Positions 32,518-45,721 are shown, counted from the first letter of the stretch. The stretch: DNA of 64,000 nt from Dokdonella_A soli (GCF_039523175.1 NZ_BAAAEU010000007.1:124001-188000); one strand, 5' to 3'. A program made the numbers and translations. The notes: a model not told the origin generated them from the letters alone.

Positions 32518-34245
32518 ATGGCGACGCAGATGAATACGCCTCCGTTGGCGGGGCTTTCCGGCATCGCACGACGCCTCGTCGCGGATGGGGCATTGGCCGA
32601 AGCCGAGGCGCGCAAGGCGGCCGATGATGCGGCGCGGCAGAAAATCCCGATCGGAGCATGGCTAGTCGAGAACAGCCTCGTATCGAGCGGCCAGGTCGCG
32701 ATGGCCGCGTCCGCCGAGTTCGGCATGCCGCTGCTCGACATCAACGCGCTGGACTTCAACCAGCTGCCGATGAAGCTGGTCCGCGAGGATCTGGTCACCA
32801 AGCACAAGGCGCTCCCGCTGTTCAAGCGCGGCAACCGGCTGTTCGTTGGCATCGCCGATCCGACCAATCTGCGCGCACTGGACGAGATCAAGTTCCAGTC
32901 GAACCATCTGATCGAGCCGATCCTGATTGACGAGGGCCAGCTCGATCGCGCGATCGAACTTGCGCTCAACGCGAGCGGGCCATCGATCACCGGGCTCGAC
33001 GATGCGGAGGGCCTGGAGAACCTCGATCTCGGCGCGATCGACGACGACGGCGATTCTACCGGCGTTGATGCAAGCGGGACCGACGACGCGCCAGTCGTCA
33101 AGTTCGTCAACAAGGTGTTGGTCGATGCGATCAAGCGTGGCGCATCGGATATCCATTTCGAGCCCTACGAAACCGCGTATCGCGTGCGCTTCCGCATGGA
33201 CGGCATGCTGCGCGCGGTCGCCGCACCGCCGCCGAAGCTGAATCCGCGTATTTCCTCGCGTCTGAAGGTGATGAGCGGCCTCGACATCGCTGAGAAGCGC
33301 GTGCCACAGGACGGCCGCATCAAGCTGAATCTGTCCAAGACCAAGTCGATCGACTTTCGCGTCAGCACCTGTCCGACCCTGTTCGGCGAGAAGATCGTGT
33401 TGCGTATCCTCGACGCCTCGGCAGCGAAGATGGGCATCGAGAAGCTTGGCTACGAGGACGACCAGAAGCAGCTGTTCCTGAGCGCCATCGAGAAACCGTA
33501 CGGCATGGTGCTCGTGACCGGTCCGACCGGTTCGGGCAAGACCGTGTCGCTGTACACGGCGCTGAACATCCTCAACACCGAAGGGCGCAACATCTCGACG
33601 GTCGAGGATCCGGTCGAAATCCGGCTACCCGGCGTGAACCAGGTGCAGCAGAACGTGAAGCGCGGCATGACCTTTGCCGCTGCATTGCGCTCGTTCCTGC
33701 GCCAGGATCCGGATGTGATCATGGTCGGTGAGATCCGTGACCTCGAGACCGCCGAGATCGCGATCAAGGCCGCGCAGACCGGCCACATGGTGCTGTCGAC
33801 GCTGCACACGAACGATGCCTCGCAGACCATCGCACGTCTGATGAACATGGGCATCGCGCCGTACAACATCACCTCGTCGGTCACCCTGGTGATCGCGCAG
33901 CGGCTCGCACGCCGCCTGCACGATTGCAAGAAACCGCTGCAACTGCCACCAGCCGCGCTGCTGGCTGAAGGGTTCACGCAGGCCGACATCGACGCCGGCA
34001 TGCAGATCTTCGACGCAGTCGGCTGTTCCGGCTGCAACGATGGGTATAAAGGACGCACGGGCATTTATCAGGTCATGCCGATGAACGAGGCTATCCAGAA
34101 GATCGTCCTCGACGGCGGCAGCGCAATGAAGATCGCCGAGCAGGCCAAGCTGGACGGCGTCCGCGATCTGCGTGCGTCCGCCCTGCTCAAGGTCAAGCAG
34201 GGCGTCCTGAGCCTCGCCGAAATCAACCGTGTCACCAAGGACTAA
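32518..34245 (+). CDS. pilB: Type IV pilus extension ATPase PilB
   Basis: Hexameric motor that powers pilus extension at the inner membrane. 575 residues from an ATG at 32518 (MATQMNTPPLAGL). N-terminal MshEN/T2SSE_N domain (1-150), then the catalytic core with Walker A GPTGSGKT at 335-342, Asp box EDPVEIRLPGVNQ and Walker B-region RQDPDVIMVGEIRD, His box GHMVLSTLHTNDA. The zinc-binding tetracysteine motif is seen as LHDCKKP and GCSGCNDGYKGRTGIY. First of pilBCD-coaE, with 3 bp to pilC. Confidence 0.97.
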   Translation: MATQMNTPPLAGLSGIARRLVADGALAEAEARKAADDAARQKIPIGAWLVENSLVSSGQVAMAASAEFGMPLLDINALDFNQLPMKLVREDLVTKHKALPLFKRGNRLFVGIADPTNLRALDEIKFQSNHLIEPILIDEGQLDRAIELALNASGPSITGLDDAEGLENLDLGAIDDDGDSTGVDASGTDDAPVVKFVNKVLVDAIKRGASDIHFEPYETAYRVRFRMDGMLRAVAAPPPKLNPRISSRLKVMSGLDIAEKRVPQDGRIKLNLSKTKSIDFRVSTCPTLFGEKIVLRILDASAAKMGIEKLGYEDDQKQLFLSAIEKPYGMVLVTGPTGSGKTVSLYTALNILNTEGRNISTVEDPVEIRLPGVNQVQQNVKRGMTFAAALRSFLRQDPDVIMVGEIRDLETAEIAIKAAQTGHMVLSTLHTNDASQTIARLMNMGIAPYNITSSVTLVIAQRLARRLHDCKKPLQLPPAALLAEGFTQADIDAGMQIFDAVGCSGCNDGYKGRTGIYQVMPMNEAIQKIVLDGGSAMKIAEQAKLDGVRDLRASALLKVKQGVLSLAEINRVTKD

Positions 34246-34248
34246 GCC

Positions 34249-35529
34249 ATGGCCACCGCAACCGCCGCCCTGAAGGCGAAAGCCGCGACGACCGAACTCG
34301 GCAAGCAGCGCGCCAAGATCAGCGAGATGCAGACCTTCGTCTGGGTCGGTATCGACAAGCGCGGCGTCAAGCTCAAGGGCGAGCAGGTCAGCAAGAATGC
34401 AGGCCTTGTCAAGGCGGATCTGCGCAAACAGGGCATCAACCCGCAAGCCGTAACGCTCAAGGCAAAACCGCTGTTTGGCAAGGCCGGCAAGAAGGTTTCC
34501 GGGCGCGACATCGCCGTGTTCAGCCGCCAGCTGGCGACCATGATGGCCGCCGGCGTGCCGATGGTTCAGGGCTTCGAAATTGTCGCGGGCGGCCAGAGCA
34601 ATCCGCGCATGAAGGACATGCTGACGGACATCAAGACCGAGATCGAGGGCGGTTCGTCGCTGAACGAGGCGCTCGGGAAGTATCCTGTCCAGTTCGACGA
34701 ACTGTTCCGCAACCTCGTGCGCGCCGGCGAGAGCGCGGGTGTGCTCGACACCGTGCTCGACACAATTGCGACCTACAAGGAAAACATCGAGAACATCAAG
34801 GGCAAGATCAAGAAGGCGATGTTCTATCCAGCAGCGGTGCTTTCAGTTGCAGTCATCGTCTCCTGCGTCCTGCTGATTTTCGTAATTCCTCAGTTCGAAA
34901 CTGTGTTCAAGGGTCTCGGAGCAGACCTTCCCGCGTTTACGCAAATGCTGATCAACTTGTCGCGCTTCATGGTCTCTTACTGGTGGATGATGCTGCTGAT
35001 CTTGGGTGGCACGTTCTTCAGTATCATAACGTTGTATAAACGCTCGGACCGTTTCGCGCATTTCATCGGACGCTCGCTGCTCAAGATTCCAGTCATCGGG
35101 CAGATCCTGCGCCAGTCAGCGATTGCGCGCTTTGCGCGCACGCTGGGTGTGACCTTCCGTGCCGGCGTGCCGCTGGTCGAGGCGCTGGACTCTGTCGCGA
35201 ACGCGACCGGCAGCGTGGTCTATAACGACGGGGTCAAGCGCATCCGTGAGGATGTCGCGGTCGGCCACCAGCTGCAGCTTGCAATGCGCCAGACTAATCT
35301 GTTCCCGAATATGGTCGTGCAGATGGTCGCGATCGGCGAGGAGGCTGGTGCACTCGACAAAATGCTGTTCAAGATAGCTGAGTTCTACGAGACCGAGGTC
35401 AACAATGCAGTGGATGCACTGTCAAGCCTGCTCGAACCGATGATCATGGTCGTTATCGGCGTGATCGTCGGCAGCATGGTCATCGGCATGTACCTGCCGA
35501 TCTTCAAGCTCGGTTCGGTTGTCGGCTGA
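34249..35529 (+). CDS. pilC: Type IV pilus inner-membrane platform protein PilC
   Basis: 426 residues. Two GspF/T2SSF repeats: the first around 90-215 (GRDIAVFSRQLATMMAAGVP) and the second around 290-415 (IARFARTLGVTFRAGVPLVE). Three transmembrane helices are visible near 195-215 (VLSVAVIVSCVLLIFVIPQF), 245-265 and 398-420. Couples the PilB motor to pilin insertion. The ATG lies 3 bp after the pilB stop, so the two are translationally linked. Confidence 0.97.
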   Translation: MATATAALKAKAATTELGKQRAKISEMQTFVWVGIDKRGVKLKGEQVSKNAGLVKADLRKQGINPQAVTLKAKPLFGKAGKKVSGRDIAVFSRQLATMMAAGVPMVQGFEIVAGGQSNPRMKDMLTDIKTEIEGGSSLNEALGKYPVQFDELFRNLVRAGESAGVLDTVLDTIATYKENIENIKGKIKKAMFYPAAVLSVAVIVSCVLLIFVIPQFETVFKGLGADLPAFTQMLINLSRFMVSYWWMMLLILGGTFFSIITLYKRSDRFAHFIGRSLLKIPVIGQILRQSAIARFARTLGVTFRAGVPLVEALDSVANATGSVVYNDGVKRIREDVAVGHQLQLAMRQTNLFPNMVVQMVAIGEEAGALDKMLFKIAEFYETEVNNAVDALSSLLEPMIMVVIGVIVGSMVIGMYLPIFKLGSVVG

Positions 35530-35652
35530 TCGGGCAGAGCACTATCGGGAGCGCCTGGAAGGCGCGTTGCGCTCCGCTCACAGTCCAGCGGAGGCATCAC
35601 GTTTTCTTGGTGTTGTCCCGTTCCCGCAAATCCACGCCGAAGCGCTTTGCCG

Positions 35653-36534
35653 ATGCCTGATCTCACTTGGCTGCATGAGCCCGCCCTGCTGATCCCGTTG
35701 ACCGCACTGCTCGGCCTGCTGGTCGGCAGCTTCCTCAACGTCGTCATCCTGCGCCTGCCACGACGGCTAGAGCATGACTGGCGCAGCCAGGCGCGCGAGC
35801 TGCTCGGCGATGCGGTGATCAACGAACCGCTGCCGGACGCCGCGCCGCCAGACTTGGTCTTCACCGGCTCGCATTGCCCGCACTGCAAGCACGCGCTTTC
35901 CGCGTTCGACAACATCCCGCTTGTGAGCTGGCTCGCGTTGCGTGGGCGCTGCCGCTACTGCAAGGCGTCGATTTCTTGGCAGTACCCGCTGGTCGAGCTG
36001 TTGACAGCACTCGCTTCGGCGACGCTTTCGTGGAAGTTCGGCTTCGGTTGGCCGCTCGCGGCCGGGCTCGCGCTTACCTGGGTCCTGATCGCCGCATCCG
36101 GCATCGACGCCCGTACGCAACTGCTGCCGGACCAGCTCACCCTGCCCCTGCTCTGGCTTGGCCTGCTGCTCACACTGGTACCAGTGTTCGTCGCACCGTC
36201 GGCTGCAATCATCGGCGCCGCGATCGGCTATCTCAGCCTCTGGTCCGTGTTCTGGCTGTTCAAGCTGCTGACCGGCAAGGAAGGCATGGGCTATGGTGAC
36301 TTCAAGCTACTCGCCGCGCTCGGTGCCTGGATGGGCGCGACAAGCCTGCTCCCGATCGTCCTGCTGTCGTCGCTGATCGGCGCCGTTGTCGGCGGCGCCG
36401 CGCTCGCACTGCGCGGCCAGGACCGCAGCACGCCGATTCCGTTCGGTCCGTTCATCGCCGCAGCCGGTTGGGTCTGGTTCGTGTTCGGCGACCGGCTCGG
36501 CGGGTTCTATGCCGGGCTGTTTGGGCTGCAATAG
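35653..36534 (+). CDS. pilD: Prepilin peptidase / N-methyltransferase PilD
   Basis: Inner-membrane aspartic protease that cleaves the leader of PilA and methylates the new N-terminal Phe. 293 residues from the ATG at 35653 (MPDLTWLHEPALL). The cytoplasmic zinc domain has two CxxC pairs (CPHCKHAL, CRYCKASISWQYPLVE), required for methylation. Eight hydrophobic segments. The two catalytic aspartates are in IDARTQLLPDQLTLP and in the GxGD-type motif GMGYGDFKLLAALGAW. In the pilBCD-coaE operon. Confidence 0.96.
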   Translation: MPDLTWLHEPALLIPLTALLGLLVGSFLNVVILRLPRRLEHDWRSQARELLGDAVINEPLPDAAPPDLVFTGSHCPHCKHALSAFDNIPLVSWLALRGRCRYCKASISWQYPLVELLTALASATLSWKFGFGWPLAAGLALTWVLIAASGIDARTQLLPDQLTLPLLWLGLLLTLVPVFVAPSAAIIGAAIGYLSLWSVFWLFKLLTGKEGMGYGDFKLLAALGAWMGATSLLPIVLLSSLIGAVVGGAALALRGQDRSTPIPFGPFIAAAGWVWFVFGDRLGGFYAGLFGLQ

Positions 36535-36570
36535 CGCTGCACGCTCTGTGGCCTGCCTCGGAAGACGCAC

Positions 36571-37200
36571 ATGCCGCAACATGAATCGGTTTTCACGGTC
36601 GCGCTGACCGGCGGCATAGCCAGTGGCAAGTCCGCGGTCGCGGCACGTTTCGCGGCGCTCGGCGCGGATGTGATCGACGCAGACGTGGTCGCGCGTGAAT
36701 TGGTTGCTCCGGGAAGTCCGGCACTCGCGGAGATCGTGACAGCATTCGGCGCCGGTGTGCTCGATGCGCAAGGCGCACTCGATCGACGTGCGATGCGCGA
36801 GCGCGTGTTCGCGAATCCCGGCGCACGTCTGCGACTCGAGGCGATCCTGCACCCGCGCGTTCGCGCCGCGCTGCGCGGACGTGCCGCCGCAACCCGCGGG
36901 CCCTACGCGCTGCTGGTGATTCCCCTGCTGGTCGAGAGCGGCCACTACGACTGGGTCGATCGCGTGCTCGTGGTTGACGCGCCGCGCGAGGTGCAGCGCG
37001 CACGCCTGCTCGCACGCGACGGAGTCACGCCGCAACTCGCGGATGCGATGCTCGATGCGCAGGTATCACGCGGGCAGCGCTTGGCGCTGGCGGACGACGT
37101 GATCGGGAACGACGGCACGCTGGCTGACCTCGATGCGCAGGTCCACGCGCTGCATGCGCGCTATATCGAGCTCGCGCGATCGCACCGCGGCGGCGCCTAG
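36571..37200 (+). CDS. coaE: Dephospho-CoA kinase
   Basis: Final step of coenzyme A synthesis: phosphorylates the 3'-OH of dephospho-CoA with ATP. 209 residues. P-loop GGIASGKS (14-21), CoA-domain segments DADVVARELV and the conserved HPRVRAALRG and VIPLLVESG. The pilD-coaE pair is standard in gammaproteobacteria. The stop codon shares the palindrome CTAG (37197-37200) with the stop of the convergent Nudix gene. Confidence 0.96.
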   Translation: MPQHESVFTVALTGGIASGKSAVAARFAALGADVIDADVVARELVAPGSPALAEIVTAFGAGVLDAQGALDRRAMRERVFANPGARLRLEAILHPRVRAALRGRAAATRGPYALLVIPLLVESGHYDWVDRVLVVDAPREVQRARLLARDGVTPQLADAMLDAQVSRGQRLALADDVIGNDGTLADLDAQVHALHARYIELARSHRGGA

Positions 37201-38165
37201 ACCGGAGCGCTATTCTCCGCGCCCCAGAACGCGCGGATCGCCGCGATCCCCTGTGCGCCAGACATCCGCGCTGCATCGATATCGTCGGTTTCCAGGCCGC
37301 CAAGCGCGAATACCGGCAGCGCGACCTCGGCGACCAGTTCGGCGAATCGCTCCCAGCCGAGCGGCGACGCTTCTGGATGGCCTGGCGTTTCGTAGACCGG
37401 GGACAGCGTGACGAAGTCCGCACCGATGCGCGCCGCCTGCGCGAGTTCGGCTGCGTCATGGCAGGACACCGCAACCCATCGGTCAACCGGCAGCGGGCGC
37501 TGCACCAGCGTCGCCGCAGCGCGCGCCGGCAGGTGTACGCCGTCGAGGCCGAGGACCGCCGCGAGTTTCCAGTCGGCATGCAACAGCAGGCGTGCGCCAT
37601 GGTCCCGGCAGAGATTGCGTACGCGGCGCGCGAGTCCCGCGATGCGCTCGCTGGACCAGCCCGGCAGGCGCAGCTGGATCAGGCGGACCCCGTTGCGGCA
37701 GGCGCGCTCGATGCCACGCATCAGGGTGTCGTCCTCGCCCGGCGCCAACGCGGGCGTGATCAGGTAGCGATCGGGCAGACGCAACGCGGTGACAGCTGGA
37801 CGGTCCGCGGGCGGCATGTCGACGCCATCGAGTGCGTCCGGCTCGACCCAGGCCAGGCGCTGGCTTTCGCGTGACAGCGGGATGCCGGAAAAAGCCGAAA
37901 CCTGCCACACGTCGAGCAGGATGGACTTGTCCGGATAGCGAAACGGCACGCCGATCAGCGGGTGCGCCGACTCGACGACGATACCGATCTCCTCGCGCAA
38001 CTCACGCGCGAGCGCGTCGACCGGTGCTTCGCCGTCCTCACACTTGCCGCCGGGGAATTCCCAGAGTCCGGCGAGGTGGGTGCCGGGAGGCCGTTGCGCG
38101 AGCAGAACACGACCCTGCGCGTCGCGCAGTACACCGGCAACGACGTGGATCGGGCCAGACGTCAT
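37197..38165 (-). CDS. Nudix hydrolase fused to a thiamine-phosphate-synthase-like domain
   Basis: 322 residues from the ATG at 38165 (MTSGPIHVVAGVLRD). The N-terminal half is a MutT-type Nudix domain with an intact Nudix box (GGKCEDGEAPVDALARELRE then EIG). The second half (about 165-320) is a TIM-barrel of the ThiE/TenI family (RNGVRLIQLRLPGWSSERIA, LLLHADWKLAAVLGLDGVHL, DFVTLSPVYETPGHPEASPL, FALGGLETDDIDAA). The phosphate-binding and pyrimidine residues of true ThiE appear altered, so the second domain may be non-synthetic. The fusion is known in this class of bacteria; the likely role is clearing oxidised nucleotides (8-oxo-dGTP), with the TenI-like domain's role unknown. Confidence 0.88.
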   Translation of the reverse strand: MTSGPIHVVAGVLRDAQGRVLLAQRPPGTHLAGLWEFPGGKCEDGEAPVDALARELREEIGIVVESAHPLIGVPFRYPDKSILLDVWQVSAFSGIPLSRESQRLAWVEPDALDGVDMPPADRPAVTALRLPDRYLITPALAPGEDDTLMRGIERACRNGVRLIQLRLPGWSSERIAGLARRVRNLCRDHGARLLLHADWKLAAVLGLDGVHLPARAAATLVQRPLPVDRWVAVSCHDAAELAQAARIGADFVTLSPVYETPGHPEASPLGWERFAELVAEVALPVFALGGLETDDIDAARMSGAQGIAAIRAFWGAENSAPV

Positions 38166-38312
38166 CGATTCTGCGTCAAGCGAACCCATCCCGACGCGAT
38201 TTCGCCATCCCGGCGCACGCCTGACTGCGGAGGCAGGAAGCCGGAGCGAACGGCGAAGCCGGGCCGCGGATGCGGCGCGTCATCCATCGTTCTTTTCATA
38301 CGAAGATCAAAC

Positions 38313-38341
38313 GGGATCCCCTGCTTTCGCCGGGATGACGG
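38313..38341. repeat. Dispersed repeat half-unit upstream of the Nudix gene
   Basis: GGGATCCCCTGCTTTCGCCGGGATGACG shares the core TTTCGCCGGGATGACG with the units at 45779-45850 and 61252-61282. It sits in the 199-bp spacer between secA's 3' end and the Nudix gene's 5' end. No perfect partner is seen, though ATTTCGCCATCCCGGCG near 38200 may be a decayed inverted copy. Confidence 0.6.
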
Positions 38342-38364
38342 CGGATCGTTCGCACGCAGCAAGC

Positions 38365-41127
<2,763 letters not shown>

Positions 41128-41368
41128 GGGTAGTCTTGGATGGGATAACTGAGGAGTAGGCCGTTCTGAAGAGTCCGGCCTGGACGGCCGGTCTGTTCTT
41201 TCGTGGCACGGAGGCCGCGTGAAGCAAACCGCCGCGAAAAGCACAGCCGCCGATGATACGGCGGCCCCGGCGCAATAAAAACCAGTTTGTGCTTCAGGTG
41301 GCCGCTTTCAAGGATGCGGCCTCGCCGGATCGAGGGACGAAAGCTCCCAAGCGCCCCTTCCGGGCAGC

Positions 41369-42310
41369 CTATCCGCGGCTGGCGCGCGTCGACTTCACGT
41401 ACGCCATTGGGTTCACCGCACGGCCGTTCAGCCAGACCTCGAAATGGCAGTGCGGGCCGGTCGAGCGACCAGTCGAGCCGACCTTCGCGATCGTGTCGCC
41501 CGCGTGCACGCGTGCCCCGACCTTGGCCACGAACGCCGAATTGTGCGCATAGCGCGTCATGTAGCCGTTGCCGTGGTCGACCTCGACGACGTTGCCGTAG
41601 CCGCTGCGCTCGCCCGCGAACGTGACCACGCCGTCGGCGACCGCCAGCACCGAACTGCCGATCGGCGCATCGAAGTCGACGCCCATATGCCTGCCGGCAT
41701 GGCCGTCGATCGGATCCGTGCGCGCGCCGTAGCCGGACGAAACATAGCCCTGCGCGACCGGCATGCCGCTCGGCAGCAGCGCGTTGTCGATCTTGCGGTC
41801 ACGCAGCAGGTTCTCGAGCACGTCGAGCTGCGCTTCCTGGCGGTCGAACTCGGCACGCAGGTTTTCGATGTCACCATGCAGCGGCACGGCGCCGGCCGGG
41901 CCGGCAACGGGGTCTTCGGGGCCGCCCAAGGCCGGCTCGGACGAGAAATCGAACTCGCCATCGTCGAGCTTGCCGACCTGGGTCAGGCGATCGCCCAGCG
42001 CATTGAGCCGGGTCGCCTGTGCCTGCAGCTGGCCGAGCTGCAGCGCCAGCGCATCCAGGTTGCGGTGCGAGTCGCGATCGATCGAGGTCAGCTGCTCGCG
42101 CTGAGTGGCGATGGTCGCGCGCAGGGCGGCAACCTCGGGCAGGTCATGGCTGCGCGGATTGGCAATCAGCAGCGTGGCCGCCGCGCCGATCGCGACGAAG
42201 AACAAAGCGCACCCGGTGAGAGCCGATACCGCCAGCATCCGGCCGCGGCGACCGGCGAGGTCGATGCGTCTCGGCAGGAAATGCGCATTGCGGAGGATAA
42301 TGATGTTCAT
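41369..42310 (-). CDS. Membrane-anchored M23 (LytM) metallopeptidase
   Basis: A 313-residue peptidoglycan endopeptidase-like protein. A basic N-terminus precedes one transmembrane helix (about 25-48, MLAVSALTGCALFFVAIGAA). A coiled coil follows (about 60-105 and 150-175). The C-terminal LytM domain has metal-ligand motifs HMGVDFDAPIGS and GPHCHFEVWLNG with RYAHNS between, so the site is complete and probably active. It cleaves peptide cross-bridges in the periplasm. It lies between lpxC/dciA and secA, a common layout in xanthomonads. Divergent from the DciA-like gene with 29 bp between starts. Confidence 0.92.
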   Translation of the reverse strand: MNIIILRNAHFLPRRIDLAGRRGRMLAVSALTGCALFFVAIGAAATLLIANPRSHDLPEVAALRATIATQREQLTSIDRDSHRNLDALALQLGQLQAQATRLNALGDRLTQVGKLDDGEFDFSSEPALGGPEDPVAGPAGAVPLHGDIENLRAEFDRQEAQLDVLENLLRDRKIDNALLPSGMPVAQGYVSSGYGARTDPIDGHAGRHMGVDFDAPIGSSVLAVADGVVTFAGERSGYGNVVEVDHGNGYMTRYAHNSAFVAKVGARVHAGDTIAKVGSTGRSTGPHCHFEVWLNGRAVNPMAYVKSTRASRG

Positions 42311-42339
42311 GCTGTAAAAGCGCCGGGTTCGTGTTCGTC

Positions 42340-42804
42340 ATGTCGCCAAATCGCAATCCGCTCCATGAATCCGCCAAGGGCTTGAAGCCCGTCGCGGACT
42401 GCATCGCACTCGGCGCGCTCGCGGATCGCGCGCGCGCGCTGGATGCGCTGGATGAAAGACTGCGCCATCTCTTGCCCGCCGCAGTCGCACGCGAGACTCG
42501 GCTCGCGGACGTCCGCAACGGACGGATTGTCTTTCTGGCGTCGAGTCCGACCTGGGCCAGCCGCATCAGGCTTTATCAAGCTGCCTTGCTGGCTGAGGCC
42601 CGCGCCGCCCTCGGCGGTGCTGTCGAACGTTTCGCCGTGAAAGTGGCGCCCTTGCCGACCGTTCCCCCGGAACCGACAAAGCCGAAACCTCTTTCCGCCG
42701 CTACCGCCCGCCATTTGCGAGCGACAGCGAAAGCCCTCTCAGACCCGGAACTCCGGGCCCTTTATCTACACCTGGCGTCCATCGCCGCTGATGATCCCGA
42801 ATAG
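42340..42804 (+). CDS. DUF721 / DciA-like protein
   Basis: 154 residues from the ATG at 42340 (MSPNRNPLHESAKGLK); a GTG at 42331 is also in frame. The DUF721 core spans about 35-95 (LPAAVARETRLADVRNGRIV then FLASSPTWASRIRLYQAALL). DciA proteins load or operate the replicative helicase DnaB in bacteria lacking DnaC, which makes that the likely role. A Pro/Lys-rich linker (PTVPPEPTKPKP) leads to a short helical tail. The stop overlaps an 8-bp hairpin. Confidence 0.85.
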   Translation: MSPNRNPLHESAKGLKPVADCIALGALADRARALDALDERLRHLLPAAVARETRLADVRNGRIVFLASSPTWASRIRLYQAALLAEARAALGGAVERFAVKVAPLPTVPPEPTKPKPLSAATARHLRATAKALSDPELRALYLHLASIAADDPE

Positions 42805-43107
42805 GAGCCGGGGCGGCTCCTGTTCCCCTGCAACGGGACTTCCTGGCGGAAGCCCGATCTTCTTCTTATTCGCCTGGCCTGGCATCGTGCCGGGGCCGGC
42901 GTGGGCAGACGAAGAGCGAATGACCGCCTTGCGTCTGCTGCGGCCGGCAACTTCACCGGCCGAATCGGCATTGTCCACAACCGATTTCTTTCTTCCGTGA
43001 TGCGCCGCGCCTTTGGCTCAGCGCACCCCGAAATACCGCACGGAAGCGAGTACGGGCGTGTACCGGACTCGCTGAGTTGAGAAAGGGCAGGACAGCCCTT
43101 TCTCAAC
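42803..43107. other. Spacer between dciA-like gene and lpxC with three hairpins
   Basis: No gene is recognised in this roughly 300-bp stretch. Inverted repeats: 42803-42810 with 42814-42821 (AGGAGCCG, at the dciA stop), 43045-43055 with 43063-43073 (10 of 11 bp), and a perfect 13-bp pair 43076-43088 with 43095-43107 (GTTGAGAAAGGGC). The last lies 7 bp past the lpxC stop and probably ends or stabilises the dcw-lpxC transcript, although no T run follows. Confidence 0.6.
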
Positions 43108-43113
43108 ATCTGG

Positions 43114-44025
43114 CTAGACCGCCTGCGCCGGATGGGCGTAGGAGATCGGCGCCTCTTTTTCGTCCTCGAAGCTGACTTCTTCCCAGGCCGTCGCGTCCGC
43201 GAGCAGCGTGCGCAACAGCTTGTTGTTCAGCTCGTGACCCGACTTGTAGCCATAGAACGCGCCGATCAGGCTGTGTCCGAGCAGGTACAGGTCGCCGATC
43301 GCGTCGAGGATCTTGTGCTTGACGAACTCGTCCTCGTAGCGCAGGCCGTCCTCGTTCAGCACGCGATAGTCGTCGAGCACGATCGCGTTGTCCATCGAGC
43401 CACCCAGCGCGAGGTTCTTCTCACGCAGCATCTCGATGTCGCGCATGAAGCCGAACGTACGCGCGCGGCTGACTTCCTTGACGAACGAGGTCGTCGAGAA
43501 GTCGATCTCGCTGGTCGAGGTGCGCTTGGTGAACATCGGATGGTTGAAGTCGATCGAGAAGCCGACCTTGAAGCCGTCGAACGGCTCGAAGCGGGCCCAC
43601 TTGTCGCCGTCGCGGACGGTGACCGACTTCTTGATGCGGATGAACCGCTTGGCCTTGGCCTGTTCCTCGATCCCCGCCGACTGCAGCAGGAACACGAACG
43701 GGCCGGCGCTGCCGTCCATGATCGGCACCTCGGGTGCCGACAGGTCGACATAGGCATTGTCGATGCCGAGTCCGGCCATCGCCGAGAGCAGGTGCTCGAT
43801 CGTCGCGATGCGGACATCACCCTTGACGAGCGTGGTGGAGAGGCGGGTATCGCCTACATTTTCGCAACAGGAGCGGATATCCACCGGGTTGGGCAGGTCG
43901 ACGCGGCGGAACACGATGCCGGTGTCGACAGCTGCCGGTCGCAAGGTCATGTACACCTTGTCGCCCGTGTGGAGACCCACGCCCGTCGCCCTGATGACGT
44001 TCTTGAGCGTGCGCTGTCTGATCAT
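43114..44025 (-). CDS. lpxC: UDP-3-O-acyl-N-acetylglucosamine deacetylase
   Basis: Committed step of lipid A synthesis, a zinc amidase in the cytoplasm. 303 residues. Zinc ligands: His78 in IEHLLSAMAGLGIDN, and His237 and Asp241 in HKILDAIGDLYLLGHS; the general base Glu is in the same IEH motif. Conserved VPIMDGSAGPFV is present. Last gene of the dcw region, 410 bp downstream of ftsZ. Confidence 0.97.
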   Translation of the reverse strand: MIRQRTLKNVIRATGVGLHTGDKVYMTLRPAAVDTGIVFRRVDLPNPVDIRSCCENVGDTRLSTTLVKGDVRIATIEHLLSAMAGLGIDNAYVDLSAPEVPIMDGSAGPFVFLLQSAGIEEQAKAKRFIRIKKSVTVRDGDKWARFEPFDGFKVGFSIDFNHPMFTKRTSTSEIDFSTTSFVKEVSRARTFGFMRDIEMLREKNLALGGSMDNAIVLDDYRVLNEDGLRYEDEFVKHKILDAIGDLYLLGHSLIGAFYGYKSGHELNNKLLRTLLADATAWEEVSFEDEKEAPISYAHPAQAV

Positions 44026-44435
44026 TTTTATGGTTTGACCCCTGGGGCAGGAGCTGACAAAACGTCGGCGAGGTTAGCACAGCGAGTTTGTGGAGAAAAG
44101 TTAAGCGATGTATAGACCCCACACCTTGTTGTGTTTTTGCAACAAGCACAGGCTGTCCACCTGCCGGATTCGTCCATTGATCTTGCCCATGGAATCGGCC
44201 GCCCGTGCGCGGCGCAATGCGTCACGCGGGCAGCAGCGTCCGCAGGATACGAACGCGTGCTGGATAGTGGGGCGTTGCGGATCATTGAGTAGTGACGCCG
44301 ACAGTGCCCGCCACCATGGCGCCGCATGGTGGCGGTCTGTCGTCGGTCGGCGTGTTCGAAGCGCCGCCGGCGTTGCCGCAAGCGTTCGCCGCAACGGGCG
44401 AACGCAGGGCCGATCAGGATGGGACGCTCGGTGGA
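44026..44435. other. Long ftsZ-lpxC spacer
   Basis: No gene is seen on either strand. It contains a strong hairpin (11-bp stem CCGCCACCATG, 44308-44318 with 44325-44335) about 100 bp past the ftsZ stop. The lpxC-proximal 90 bp are AT-richer, with TGTGCTAAC on the minus strand as a possible extended -10, so lpxC probably has its own promoter here in addition to read-through. Confidence 0.5.
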
Positions 44436-45617
<1,182 letters not shown>

Positions 45618-45721
45618 TTCCCATCCTCCGCAAAGAGTTACTGCCTGATTTCTTGTCGTTCCCGGGTCCGTGACCTTCCCGGTCCAGCCCGTCCGGCAGC
45701 AGCTGGCGCGCCACTGCCCCC

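Noticed and set aside
41128..41368. A SecM-type regulatory leader upstream of secA
   Set aside because: No secreted small ORF with an arrest motif precedes secA in this spacer; the nearest upstream gene is the M23 peptidase, which is a full enzyme.
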